Source of the DNA: CAVQBP01 sp963740945
Lineage (GTDB): Bacteria; Bacteroidota; Ignavibacteria; Ignavibacteriales; Ignavibacteriaceae
Length of the DNA: 64,000 nt
Assembly: GCA_963740945.1 (NCBI GenBank)
Contig: CAVUGE010000014.1
Span: forward strand, 62,001-126,000
Reading direction: 5' to 3'
The position numbers and the translations under genes were made by a program. The notes beneath the pieces are model-generated. The model did no database searches, was not told where the DNA came from, and saw only the letters and a program-made list of their open reading frames with translations. Of the stretch, positions 55,101 through 63,449 are shown piece by piece. The number at the start of each line of letters is the position of its first letter. Positions within the stretch are counted from its first letter, which is position 1.

Positions 55101-55748
55101 ATTATATTTGTCAGCCTTTTTAGCCTGTCTTTCCAGAGAATTTACTTTTTTCTCTACTTCAGTGACAATATCATTAACCCTAACAAGGTCAGCTTTAACT
55201 TCATCTAATTTTTTTAAAGCAAGACGTCTTCTTAATTTATACTTATTCACGCCTGCTGCTTCTTCGAACATAGTGCGTCTTTCATCAGCTTTATTGCTTA
55301 AAATAGTTTCAACCATTTTAAGCTCAATCACGGAGTAAGCATTTGCTCCAATCCCGGTATCCATGAAAAGATTTGTAATATCTTTTAACCTGCACAAGTT
55401 TTTATTGAGCAGGTATTCACTTTCGCCCGAACGGAAAATTCTCCTGGTAATAGTAACTTCAGAGAATTCAGTTGGTAAAATACCTTTAGTATTTTCAATA
55501 GTTAAAGAGACTTCAGCCATTCCCATCGGCTTTTTAGAGGTTGTACCGTTAAAAATTACATTTTCCATTTTATCGCTTCGCAATGCACCGCTTCTCTGTT
55601 CACCGAGACACCATCTTATTGCATCTACTATGTTAGTTTTTCCACAGCCATTAGGGCCAACTATAGAAGTTATCCCGCTGTTAAAATTAACATTAGTCCT
55701 CTGTGCAAAAGACTTAAAACCTAATATTTCTAATTTTGATAAATACAA
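52158..55748 (-). CDS. smc: Chromosome segregation protein SMC
   Basis: 1196 residues, the usual length. Walker A GPNGCGKTN near residue 35 in GFKSFAQRTNVNF context, two long coiled coils (~residues 170-500 and ~690-1020), a hinge in between (LEGISKGAKALIEDD to GIVAAGSEPK), the ABC signature IELLSGGEKTLTAIALLF and the Walker B region FCILDEIDAPLDDANIDRF. It compacts and segregates the chromosome. The gene starts 11 bases after the GH2-like gene in the same direction. No lesion over 3.6 kb. Confidence 0.97.
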   Translation of the reverse strand: MYLSKLEILGFKSFAQRTNVNFNSGITSIVGPNGCGKTNIVDAIRWCLGEQRSGALRSDKMENVIFNGTTSKKPMGMAEVSLTIENTKGILPTEFSEVTITRRIFRSGESEYLLNKNLCRLKDITNLFMDTGIGANAYSVIELKMVETILSNKADERRTMFEEAAGVNKYKLRRRLALKKLDEVKADLVRVNDIVTEVEKKVNSLERQAKKADKYNRISSELKEMEIDLAEREYTLFNLQKRESKLQKEESFQQKIQLDSTLAELDERIKTAKTNLREIEFQLKSKRTEVTSQTERIYNVQRNLSVNEERVKSLESNIERYKQELEELKNQLDANKESIEENHSNFELIKRHINSKDEEKIVIGSKLKAHKDILEGKRNELKSFSDDLIEKFKEITNRGNELSNISKSLEAKNHSINKLNERINSLTNNIAKTVGFIEELNQEKRDTEDKLKDTEKIYSKKQIEKDELEKVLNRLKERELEDKTALNSLKEKIGFIQNLIDNLEGISKGAKALIEDDTWALKDKTLLAYVGDTPDKYRNAIEASLKNNLNDILVETFQDLQNGISFLNNNGIGKASFYVTGESRKEENGIFEKITVLGIKRKIKKLQKDRAFIGWAKDFIQTDKKWLPYFEKILLKTAVVHSLEKAFELSSKYYAFNFVTLNGDYINSDGIVAAGSEPKLDDSLFGRKQLLENLKNEFPYREENLEKLKNDIKFQEENLSNIDLKIISDKGKLLINDIANVEKQIAQFEFEKKKASEEIEKARKEIQELAAESNKLDNERFKLDEILSSQTIEKQKADKQKEELENEFKNYEEEFNSLIDRQNKINLEFERLLGEKKNIENSITRAEDSIEIIKKSISKREFDINSSDEEKEILNNLIKERYVELDDLEAEKRILINDEKEIDSKYKSSQSEISELENNRDHIQKQKENISEQLHAADIKLNELNMKISNLKENIKENYSISLDENSYDDLDSFDFEKRTEIVHTLKQHVKNLGPINLLAYSEFEEEKERFEFLSSQKNDLVESEKDIVKTIEEINNTAQSKFIETFELIRGHFINIFRGLFNPGDEADLRIEENADPLEAKIEIVAKPKGKRPTSIELLSGGEKTLTAIALLFAIYLVKPSPFCILDEIDAPLDDANIDRFTKIISDFSKDTQFIVVTHNKRTMEAAQTLYGVTMQEEGVSKLVSVRFNEDLILQ

Positions 55749-55759
55749 TTCTCTTTACT

Positions 55760-58339
55760 TTAATATTGTTTTAACGTTAATAAAAGGTAACCAATAAAAG
55801 AATTTTTTAATTCATAATAAACTAAAATGATTCCCAACAAGGCAGCAACTAAAAGAATACTATAAAAGTAAACGCTGCCGGGATTAACGTCAAAAATCAC
55901 ATAAATACCTTTCATAAGGCGGTTGAAAACCCACAAACAAAATACTGCAAGAAGAATATAAATATAAAGATTTGCTACATCGGTTAGCAATAGCCGGTAA
56001 AGGATAATTCCTACCAGGATTAAAAGAACAAACGGGAGAAATGCCCAGACAGATGAAAAATAAATGCTGGAATAATAAACTTTGTTTCTGACAAAGAATG
56101 AAGAGATTTTAATAATAAAAGTCGATATAAATAATAAAATCATAAAGAATAATGTCAACCATACTATTGACATTAAAGGATGCCAGGAAAGATAACTTAT
56201 AATTTTAATTAAATTAGGACTACCAAAAGAAATTAAGATCTTTTCAAATTCTACGCTCATTTTAAAATAATAAAGCAAATTTCCAATTATTAAAGCAATA
56301 ACAGCAGATATAACAACTGCTAAAATTGTCGAATGAAAACTTGAAATAATACGCTGGTCTCTAACATCAGCATAAAAATTATAGGGTCGAACTAATGCAC
56401 GGGAAGTATCTTCTCTGAATTTTCTTCCGGAATTGACTAGAATTCCCATTATTAATGCAAGGAAGATACCCATAATTATAAAAACCATAGGTGCATTATC
56501 TTTCCTGCTTCCAATCGGGATTGTAACTTTTTCAGTGTTATGGAATTTTGCATATAAAACTTTGTAACCAATCCTATCGGTATTCCGATCTTCCCCTACT
56601 ATACCAATCTGATAGAGATTATCTTTTTCGTAACCGCAGATTAAGGAGGGATAATCTCCACGAAAATCAAACATTGAGTTAATAAAATAACCTGCAGCAG
56701 AATCTTTAATGGAATAATCTGTTAGATCATCAAAATATTTTGCCTGTGCTTCAAAAGAAAATTTATTTATATAGCCATCACTTTTCCCTTGATTAACTAT
56801 GTAAGTAGCTCCGCTAATAAATACTTTTCCACGTCCTAATTCATTCTGTATTCTTGTAAGCTTATCAATTTCATTTTCGATAGGAGAATTTAATAATTCA
56901 ATCCCGTATAAATCTACATTTTGTACCGGGTGAATTATATTCTGGTTATCAGGAATAAACGAAGCATAGATCAGCCCGTTAAAATTTTTTTTAGCAGATA
57001 TTGCGAGGTTTTCTACAAGAGATACATTCTCATCTACTCCTGGTAATACTGAGCTGGCGACTCCGACTGCTGCAACAGCAGAATAATCTTTATAAGCTTT
57101 TATGAAATTGGTTAAATAATTTTCACATCTTACAATAAAATCTTTATCGGTGGATAAAGAAGCCGGAATGAAGTTCACCGGAATTTCAATAAATGCCAAC
57201 AAACCGTATTTGCTGCAAAGCCTTAGGTAATATGGATGGGGGACTGATTTTGCAAAACGAATACAATTAAACCCCAAATCCTTTATCATTTTGATGTCAT
57301 TTTCCATCCCATTATATGAAGCAAGACTCCCCAAATCTTCAAATGAAGGTATGTAAGTAACTCCTCTCAATTGAAATGATTTTCCATTAAAATAAAGAGA
57401 ATTTTTAGCGGCAGTCAGTGAATATATTCCAAGTTCTTTTTTTGTTTCATCAATTAAGGTGTCATCTCTCCAAAGTTCAGCTGAAACAATATAGGAAACA
57501 GAATTTGAATCAGACCATAAGTTAGGGCTTTTAATTTCTATATCCTGGTTTATAAAAGTATTTTTATTTCGTACAAGGATGAACTTATTTTCAAAACTTC
57601 CGGCTGCTGTGCCGTCTGGCTGAAATACTTTTATCCTAAGATTGAAATTATTTCCATTTATAGAATCAGTCTTAAATTCCTTATTTACAATATCGCTTTT
57701 TATTTTTAATGAAGCTCTGTTTGAACCCGGATCATATTTCGATGAAATATCCAGATCGGCAATAGATACATTAGGAACAAGGTGAATATAGACATCCCTG
57801 AAAATTCCTCCAAAGCTTTGAGGGAATAAAAACTTTTGTTTTACCGGGATAGTATTTTCGGAATCGGGTTCATACAAAAGCTTAACTGTCAGGATATTTT
57901 TTTTATCAACTCTTAAAATATCATGCGGGAGTTCAAACTGGAAAGGAAATTCACCACCCGTATGCCTGTAAATAATAATATTATTTACCGAAATATCGGC
58001 TGAATAATTCATTCCCAGAAAATGAATAAACATTATATAATTGTTAAGCTCCTTAGGCGTAAGAGAAAATTCTCTTTCAAATACTAACTCGGCATCACCA
58101 TCGAAAACAGAGGGGACATTAACTTCATTACTGTTCCTACCTTTATTATTTGAAGAATAAACTTTCCAAACCCCATTTAAGAAGATTATCTTTCTAGTTT
58201 CAGTAATATTAAAAAAAGAAGAGTCTGTTTTTACTTTATAATTAGGAAGTTCCTTGAATACAATTTGAGCAGAAAGCGGATGCGCAAGAATAAAAAATAA
58301 GATGATATTTGAAAGAAAGAATAATTTCGATAATCCCAT
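55760..58339 (-). CDS. GH2-like membrane protein lacking catalytic glutamates
   Basis: 859 residues. Signal peptide (IILFFILAHPLSAQ), a GH2 sugar-binding/Ig-like part (~25-320, with LNGVWKVYSSN and QSFGGIFRDVYIHL), a TIM-barrel part (~320-600, with LRGVTYIPSFEDLGS and DIKMIKDLGFNCIRFAKSVP), and about six membrane helices (~620-859). In active GH2 enzymes the barrel has GNE and TE(F/Y)G; here the matching segments read VGVASSVLPGVDE and FISGATYIVNQG, so both glutamates are absent. A membrane-tethered carbohydrate-binding pseudoenzyme is inferred. It is immediately upstream of smc. Confidence 0.65.
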   Translation of the reverse strand: MGLSKLFFLSNIILFFILAHPLSAQIVFKELPNYKVKTDSSFFNITETRKIIFLNGVWKVYSSNNKGRNSNEVNVPSVFDGDAELVFEREFSLTPKELNNYIMFIHFLGMNYSADISVNNIIIYRHTGGEFPFQFELPHDILRVDKKNILTVKLLYEPDSENTIPVKQKFLFPQSFGGIFRDVYIHLVPNVSIADLDISSKYDPGSNRASLKIKSDIVNKEFKTDSINGNNFNLRIKVFQPDGTAAGSFENKFILVRNKNTFINQDIEIKSPNLWSDSNSVSYIVSAELWRDDTLIDETKKELGIYSLTAAKNSLYFNGKSFQLRGVTYIPSFEDLGSLASYNGMENDIKMIKDLGFNCIRFAKSVPHPYYLRLCSKYGLLAFIEIPVNFIPASLSTDKDFIVRCENYLTNFIKAYKDYSAVAAVGVASSVLPGVDENVSLVENLAISAKKNFNGLIYASFIPDNQNIIHPVQNVDLYGIELLNSPIENEIDKLTRIQNELGRGKVFISGATYIVNQGKSDGYINKFSFEAQAKYFDDLTDYSIKDSAAGYFINSMFDFRGDYPSLICGYEKDNLYQIGIVGEDRNTDRIGYKVLYAKFHNTEKVTIPIGSRKDNAPMVFIIMGIFLALIMGILVNSGRKFREDTSRALVRPYNFYADVRDQRIISSFHSTILAVVISAVIALIIGNLLYYFKMSVEFEKILISFGSPNLIKIISYLSWHPLMSIVWLTLFFMILLFISTFIIKISSFFVRNKVYYSSIYFSSVWAFLPFVLLILVGIILYRLLLTDVANLYIYILLAVFCLWVFNRLMKGIYVIFDVNPGSVYFYSILLVAALLGIILVYYELKNSFIGYLLLTLKQY

Positions 58340-58413
58340 CCGTGGCTCAAACCTTCGTAATAAGAAATAAAACCAACAAATATACTAAAGAAGGGAAGGG
58401 AAATCAATGTAAT

Positions 58414-58458
58414 AAAAAGCCAATAATTGCTTTTTAATTACAATAATATTGGCTTTTT
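58414..58458 (-). terminator. Rho-independent terminator after tpiA
   Basis: AAAAAGCCAAT (58414-58424) and ATTGGCTTTTT (58448-58458) form an 11-bp stem; T-runs flank both sides, so it can work in both directions. It lies between the tpiA stop (58478) and the GH2-like start (58339). Confidence 0.7.
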
Positions 58459-58477
58459 TTAAGATTTTAATATAAAA

Positions 58478-59230
58478 TTAAGCTGCTTTAATAATACCTA
58501 GAAATGAATCAGCTTTTAGGCTGGCGCCGCCAACCAAAGCACCGTCTATATCTTTCTGAGATAAAAGATCTTTTGCATTTTCAGGTTTCACACTGCCGCC
58601 ATATTGTATAATCAAATTATCGGCAATATCTTCAGTATACTTTTCTTTAATTAAAGATCTTATAAACTGATGGACTTCCTGTGCCTGTCCGGGTGTAGCA
58701 TTCCTTCCGGTCCCGATTGCCCAAACGGGTTCATATGCAATAATCAAATGTTTTATTTCATCATTAGAAACATCTTTCAGCCCGCCGGTAACCTGAGTTT
58801 TGATTACATCATTAGTGATTCCTTTTTCCCGCTGTTCGAGAGTTTCACCGACACAGAAAATCGGTTTTAGCCCTGATGAAATAGCTTTCTTAATTTTTTT
58901 ATTGATTAATGAATCGGATTCATTAAAGATTGCTCTTCTTTCGGAATGGCCTAAAATTACATATTCGCAGCCGGTACTTTTTAACATCCCTACAGATATT
59001 TCTCCGGTATAAGCACCATTATTCTCGAAGTACATATTTTGGGCACCCAATTTTATGGGAGTATTTTGTATCAATATACCGGCTTCCGTCAAAGAAGTAA
59101 AAGGAGGGCATACGATTACATCACAATTTTCATTATCAGTTAATGATTTTACCAGAATAGAAATTAAATTTTTTGTTTCTTTTAAATCATTATTCATTTT
59201 CCAGTTTCCGGCAATAATTTTTCGTCTCAT
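58478..59230 (-). CDS. tpiA: Triosephosphate isomerase
   Basis: 250 residues from ATG 59230 (GAGG six bases upstream); the longer frame adds an implausible 24 residues. AGNWKMN (catalytic Lys), YVILGHSERRAIF (His), IIAYEPVWAIGTGRNATPGQ (Glu and loop 6) and IQYGGSVKPENA are all present. Interconverts DHAP and glyceraldehyde 3-phosphate. Single gene with its own terminator. Confidence 0.96.
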   Translation of the reverse strand: MRRKIIAGNWKMNNDLKETKNLISILVKSLTDNENCDVIVCPPFTSLTEAGILIQNTPIKLGAQNMYFENNGAYTGEISVGMLKSTGCEYVILGHSERRAIFNESDSLINKKIKKAISSGLKPIFCVGETLEQREKGITNDVIKTQVTGGLKDVSNDEIKHLIIAYEPVWAIGTGRNATPGQAQEVHQFIRSLIKEKYTEDIADNLIIQYGGSVKPENAKDLLSQKDIDGALVGGASLKADSFLGIIKAA

Positions 59231-59416
59231 TATTTCCTCATTATTTATAATAAAAGAATTAAAGTCCATAACAAACTTACTAAAGATGATTTTTACGGAC
59301 AATTTTTAATATTAGAATTTTTTTACTTAACAATTCTTTAACAATAATTTAATTATAATTTTATATAAGCTGCCGGTATATTTATTAAGTTTCTTTGGAA
59401 CAAATAGAGCAAAATA

Positions 59417-59524
59417 ATGGAGCTATATATAACTGCAATTATTCTTTATTTCATTTTGACTTTTGCAGCATTATGGATAATTGATATAAAGAATGAAAGG
59501 GATTCTGCAGAAAAAAAACTATAA
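59417..59524 (+). CDS. Possible 35-aa single-TM peptide
   Basis: ATG 59417 to TAA 59522-59524 encodes MELYITAIILYFILTFAALW followed by IIDIKNERDSAEKKL: one strongly hydrophobic helix and a charged cytoplasmic-type tail. The arrangement is typical of small regulatory membrane peptides. The ribosome-binding site is weak and no homologue is known to me. Confidence 0.35.
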   Translation: MELYITAIILYFILTFAALWIIDIKNERDSAEKKL

Positions 59525-59594
59525 TGCTAATGTGAAAGCATACCGAAACATACTCAACTGAAAATATTACTAGCTGATTTAGGAGACAATGTAG

Positions 59595-59613
59595 CTCGAA
59601 ATTCCATTTCGAG
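59595..59613. repeat. Perfect 8-bp hairpin
   Basis: CTCGAAAT (59595-59602), loop TCC, ATTTCGAG (59606-59613), followed by AAAAAAGGG. It lies ~160 bases upstream of the OmpA-family gene. No T-run follows on the plus strand, so it is more likely a leader structure or operator than a terminator. Confidence 0.35.
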
Positions 59614-59773
59614 AAAAAAGGGAGAAGTATTTGATAATAATAGCAAACATTATTATGTTCACATCATTGACGTGTGTTAATTATGTTATATTATATAAAG
59701 TCCAACATATATTATATATAAAGGGGAAATCTAATAAAGCCAAAGTTTTAAGAATTAAGCAGAAAGTAAAATA

Positions 59774-60850
59774 ATGAAAAGAATATTATTTCTAGTACTT
59801 TTATTTCCCGTTTTTATTTTTCCTCAAGTTTATCACTCTAAATGGGGTTTCGAAGCGGGTGTAACTTATCCAAGATATTTTAGTGTAACCGGAAATGGAT
59901 TTTCGGAGAATGGTGATGGCGGCGTACACGCATCTATTGAACATTTCTTTAATGAATATTTATCATTAAGGATTCTAGGAAATTATTTGTCATTCGAATC
60001 TATTTTTTTTAGGGATAATTCCGACTATCATAATTTAAATACTGTCCATTTAATGTCCCTCAATCTGGATGTAAGTTATAGATTCTTACCCTGCGAATTA
60101 GTATCCCCATATTTTCTATTTGGAATAGGGATAACAAATTTCAAATCCAACAATCCATTGTCGGTAGACTTAAACAGATGGGTTCGCGGTTATCAGGGGA
60201 ATTTTGGGCTGGGGGTAGATTGGGGGATTTCTAAAGATCTTTCAATAATAACAGAAGCTACATATGTAACATCCAGTGATAATAAAATTGACGGCAACTA
60301 TACAATACAGGATAATTCAAAAGGATTATTTGGCGGGGACGGAGATACTTATATGACTCTTAATGCAGGAATAAAATGGTGGTTTGGAAAAGGAGATACA
60401 TCGGATATCTGTCAAAAATGCTGCCCGCAAGGAATAAGAGAGAATGTCGGCGTAGCTGCTCCTCAAATAATTACCGACACTATTTACATAACAAAAACCG
60501 ATACCGAATATGTACAAAAGCCATATCTTTTCGGTATAAACTTTGATTTCGACAAATATAATTTATTACCTCAAACCTATCCGATACTGGATCATGCTGT
60601 CGATGTATTAAATGAATTTTCAAAAATGGATGTTGTTATTATAGGTAACACTGACAGTATGGGGAGTAATGAATACAATTTGAAATTATCAAAGAAGCGC
60701 GCTGATGCAGTTCTTAATTACCTCCTTCAGAAAGGAATTGAGAGAAATAGAATAACCGAAGAATGGAAAGGAGAAGAAAATCCAATAAAGGACAACTCTA
60801 CTCCAACCGGAAGAGCATTTAATAGAAGAGTTGAAATAAGGATAAAATAA
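59774..60850 (+). CDS. OmpA-family outer-membrane protein
   Basis: 358 residues. Signal peptide (LFLVLLFPVFIFPQ), an eight-strand-type barrel (~20-210, ending AGIKWWFGKGD), a short linker with Cys-rich CQKCCPQG, and a C-terminal OmpA peptidoglycan-binding domain: FDFDKYNLLPQTYPILDHAV, IIGNTDSMGSNEYNLKLSKK RADAVLNYL, and RAFNRRVEIRIK (the conserved Asp and Arg contacts to meso-diaminopimelate). It links the outer membrane to the cell wall. A repeat element follows. Confidence 0.85.
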   Translation: MKRILFLVLLFPVFIFPQVYHSKWGFEAGVTYPRYFSVTGNGFSENGDGGVHASIEHFFNEYLSLRILGNYLSFESIFFRDNSDYHNLNTVHLMSLNLDVSYRFLPCELVSPYFLFGIGITNFKSNNPLSVDLNRWVRGYQGNFGLGVDWGISKDLSIITEATYVTSSDNKIDGNYTIQDNSKGLFGGDGDTYMTLNAGIKWWFGKGDTSDICQKCCPQGIRENVGVAAPQIITDTIYITKTDTEYVQKPYLFGINFDFDKYNLLPQTYPILDHAVDVLNEFSKMDVVIIGNTDSMGSNEYNLKLSKKRADAVLNYLLQKGIERNRITEEWKGEENPIKDNSTPTGRAFNRRVEIRIK

Positions 60851-61174
60851 TAAAATTAGTGAAATTAAGAAGATGTAAAGATGACATCTTAAAAAAGAAA
60901 AACCATTTTCAGTCTATTATTGAAATATAACTGTAATTAAGATCTTATTTTTAAATAATAAAGATGTCATCTTTCAAATACTGATTCCAACACAAATGTT
61001 TATCTAATAGCCGTCTTACAGCTGTCTAATAGCCCCTAAATCCTCTCCAACACAATGATAATATCTGCCTAAATACACTAAAATAGTAGAATAAATCTCA
61101 CCTTTAATTAATAAAATTTATTGTATTTTAAAATTGATTATTTATAAACATATCTGAATTATATAGAGTAAAGA
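60851..61174. other. 324-bp intergenic region containing repeat copy B
   Basis: Between the OmpA gene and the NUDIX pseudogene. Copy B of the AAAGATGACATCTTT element (60877-60974) occupies about a third. Further on, two short near-repeats (TAGCCGTCTTACAGCTGTCTAATAGCCCC region, ~61010-61040) have no clear meaning. No protein frame. Confidence 0.4.
60877..60974. mobile_element. REPIN/MITE-like element, copy B
   Basis: Left end AAAGATGACATCTT (60877-60890), right end AAAGATGTCATCTTT (60960-60974); 98 bp in all. The interior matches copy A in many places, including CCATTTTC, a TATTGAAA/TATTAAAA block and TAA(G/T)TCTTAT. Located three dozen bases after the OmpA gene stop. Confidence 0.65.
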
Positions 61175-61844
61175 TTGGATAAAAAAAATCTACAAAGCTT
61201 TAAAGAAACTTTTTTGCCCCATCCCGGTATTCTGCAAAAGGAAGAATACTTGAATACTGCAGTTTTAATACCACTCATAAATATCGACGATGAATTCCAT
61301 TTTCTTTTTGAAAAAAGAGCCGCCAATATCAGACAGGGAGGAGAGATATGTTTTCCCGGTGGGGAATTTGATAAAACTAATGATAGTAGCTTTGAAGAGA
61401 CTGTTTTGCGCGAAACAGTTGAAGAACTCGGAATTTCGAGAGAAGATATAAATTTAATTGGTGAGCTTGGAACTTTAATCGGAGGTATGGGAGCTATTGT
61501 AAATGTATTTGTAGGTGAAATAAAACTAAATGATATTAAAAAATATAATATTGATAATACGGAAGTTGAAAAAATATTTAGCATTCCGGTTTCTTATTTC
61601 CAAACTAATCCCCCTGAAGTATATTACATAAGATTGGAAACGCATCCATATTATTTTGATGAAAAAGGTGAGAAGATAATACTTTTGCCTGCTGAAGAAT
61701 TGAATCTTCCTGCCACGGTATGCTAATCCATGGGGATTCAGTAAAAAGAAAGTATTGGTTTATAAAACAGGTGAAGAGGTAGTCTGGGGAATGACTGCAA
61801 ATTTAGTATATGAATTTGTTAATAAATTGCGTGAATTATTATGA
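61175..61844 (+). pseudogene. NUDIX CoA-pyrophosphatase-like hydrolase, frameshifted at the end
   Basis: TTG 61175 starts a NudL-type NUDIX protein: RAANIRQGGEICFPGGEFDK and the NUDIX box EETVLRETVEELGI are intact. Near 61716 one extra base (CCTGCCACGG) throws the frame to an early stop; skipping it gives RYANPWGFSKKKVLVYKTGE and ends LVYEFVNKLRELL at TGA 61842-61844, overlapping the next gene's ATG. The catalytic core is untouched, so the 183-residue product might still work. The family hydrolyses CoA and related nucleotides. Confidence 0.7.
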
Positions 61845-62533
61845 AGAAGATATCAACCAAAAATTTGCATTTTCAAGCTTCAAAAAGTTCCGGAGAAGTA
61901 AGTGCTATTTTAATGAACCCGGAAGATGCCGAATATCTTTTAGTTTTATCGCATGGAGCTGGTGCCGGAATGAGTCATCCTTTTATGGAGAAGATGTCAA
62001 ATAAACTGGCTGAAGAAAAAGTTGGGGTTTTTAGATATCAGTTTCCTTATTTCGAAAATGGAAAAAGAAGCCCTGATCCTCCGAATATATTAATGGCTAC
62101 TGTCAGGTCAGCGATAGAAAAGGCATCAAAAGAATTAGGCGGATTAGAAATATTTGCGGGAGGTAAATCTTTAGGCGGGAGAATGACTTCAAATGCAGCT
62201 GCGAAAGAACCTTTGTATAATATTAAAGGGATCGTTTTTTTTGGATTTCCACTTCATGCACCTAATAAACCATCTGCAGATAGAGCAGAACACCTTTTTA
62301 AAGTAAATGTTCCCATGCTTTTTCTTCAAGGAACCAGGGATAAACTCGCAGACTTATCACTATTAAAACCTATATGTAAAAAATTGAAAGATAAAGGAGA
62401 GCTTCACATTATTGAAGGGGCGGATCATTCATTTCTTGTATTGAAAAGCTCTGGCAAAAATGATGAAGAAGTGATTGAAGAATTGGCAAAAACTACTAAG
62501 GATTGGATAGAAAAAATCCATAATATTTCTTAA
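61841..62533 (+). CDS. Alpha/beta hydrolase (KANL3/Tex30-like)
   Basis: 230 residues. LVLSHGAGAGMSHPFMEKMS (oxyanion region), nucleophile Ser in IFAGGKSLGGRMTSNAAA, FGFPLHAPNKP, acid Asp in FLQGTRDKLADL and His in IIEGADHSF. This is the KANL3/Tex30-type hydrolase family of unknown substrate. Its ATG overlaps the NUDIX stop (ATGA), so the two were translationally coupled. Intact. Confidence 0.8.
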   Translation: MKKISTKNLHFQASKSSGEVSAILMNPEDAEYLLVLSHGAGAGMSHPFMEKMSNKLAEEKVGVFRYQFPYFENGKRSPDPPNILMATVRSAIEKASKELGGLEIFAGGKSLGGRMTSNAAAKEPLYNIKGIVFFGFPLHAPNKPSADRAEHLFKVNVPMLFLQGTRDKLADLSLLKPICKKLKDKGELHIIEGADHSFLVLKSSGKNDEEVIEELAKTTKDWIEKIHNIS

Positions 62534-62541
62534 ATCATTTT

Positions 62542-62557
62542 TATCAAATATTTGATA
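62542..62557. repeat. Perfect 16-bp palindrome
   Basis: TATCAAATATTTGATA is a full 16-bp palindrome just after the alpha/beta hydrolase stop. A further AATTTGATA half-site occurs about ten bases later. It may be an operator or chance in AT-rich DNA. Confidence 0.35.
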
Positions 62558-62695
62558 GTCTATCTAAAATTTGATAAGCTTTTTGAACCTCATTTCGATT
62601 ATTCCTCCGAATTTCTTTAATAAATTCCTTTTCATGCGTAAAATAAATGGTATAAGAATTGATCTTATGCTTTATATTTTATTAAGGGAAGATGC

Positions 62696-62860
62696 GTGTC
62701 TGCAACGAATAAAGTTATATATCCCAAAATTATAAATGATGTTATTGAACTTAGAGTCGCATGGGAAATCCCTATCGGCAGCAATTTCCCCGAATGGTAT
62801 ATTTATTTCGACTCAACAACTGGGGAGATTGTTGAGATCGAACAGCTTTTTATGACTTAA
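62696..62860 (+). pseudogene. Propeptide (FTP/PepSY-type) fragment of a secreted peptidase
   Basis: A frame from GTG 62696 reads VSATNKVIYPKIINDVIELR, then AWEIPIGSNFPEWYIYFDST TGEIVEIEQLFMT and stops. The EWYIYFDSTTGEIVE end is typical of the FTP/PepSY propeptide of thermolysin/fungalysin (M4/M36) peptidases. The catalytic domain is missing, and no other part of such a gene is nearby. Fragment of ~55 residues. Confidence 0.4.
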
Positions 62861-62900
62861 AATGGAGGTAAAGAATAATTATTCGAAGTTAAATATGTAT

Positions 62901-62991
62901 AAAGAGACATCTTTATTAAAAAAACGCTTTTTAATTATCTAATAAGTAAAGTCAGATGCACCAAGTCTTTTTTAATAAAGATGTCATCTTT
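62901..62991. mobile_element. REPIN/MITE-like element, copy C
   Basis: Left end AAAGAGACATCTTT (62901-62914, one base missing), right end AAAGATGTCATCTTT (62977-62991); 91 bp in all. Its right end is only 16 bases before the lipoprotein ATG, so it forms part of that gene's leader and could affect its expression. Confidence 0.6.
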
Positions 62992-63007
62992 CAAACCGAT
63001 AAATATC

Positions 63008-63376
63008 ATGAAAAAACTATATAATCTTATTGCCGTATTAATAATCCTTCTACTCAGTTCATGTAACGGTTTTACCGAAAATTCATTTGATGAAATTGGA
63101 GTTTCGTTATCAAACAACAAAATGAAAATTGTAAATGAATCTGATCAGACTATCTATCTATTAATTGTCGAACAAAATTATGCAGCTTTAATCGAATGGA
63201 ATGCCGGTTATGATGGATTAAAAATTGAGCCAGGGAAATTTATAGTAATTAATTATCAAGATATCCCAAACGGCAAGATTACAAGCGTGAATCACGGAGA
63301 CAGTATAATCATCTATTACTGGAAAAGAGCACCAATAAATTCTCCTTCTATTCATAATAAGGTTGTAGAGCTATAA
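63008..63376 (+). CDS. Small lipoprotein
   Basis: 122 residues from ATG 63008 (an upstream ATG lies inside repeat copy C and is rejected). Lipobox LIILLLSSC gives lipidation at Cys 19. The mature part is hydrophilic with strand-like segments (MKIVNESDQTIYLLIVEQNY, GKITSVNHGDSIIIYYW). No family recognised. The next lipoprotein-like gene starts ~70 bases later in the same direction. Confidence 0.6.
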   Translation: MKKLYNLIAVLIILLLSSCNGFTENSFDEIGVSLSNNKMKIVNESDQTIYLLIVEQNYAALIEWNAGYDGLKIEPGKFIVINYQDIPNGKITSVNHGDSIIIYYWKRAPINSPSIHNKVVEL

Positions 63377-63449
63377 AATAAATGATTTTTAAGATTAGAT
63401 AATCAATGTTAATCAATTCATTAGGTACATAAGAACAATAGAGTTAAAA

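Larger units (their letters stand above)
59231..59773. other. 543-bp region between tpiA and OmpA-family gene
   Basis: AT-rich divergent region. It contains a possible 35-residue membrane protein (59417-59524) and an 8-bp perfect hairpin (59595-59613). A purine-rich AGAAAGTAAAATA precedes the OmpA gene ATG. Confidence 0.4.

Noticed and set aside
58800..59012. Plus-strand open frames antisense to tpiA, smc, recG and ppdK
   Set aside because: They lie opposite clearly conserved genes and their products have no recognisable features.
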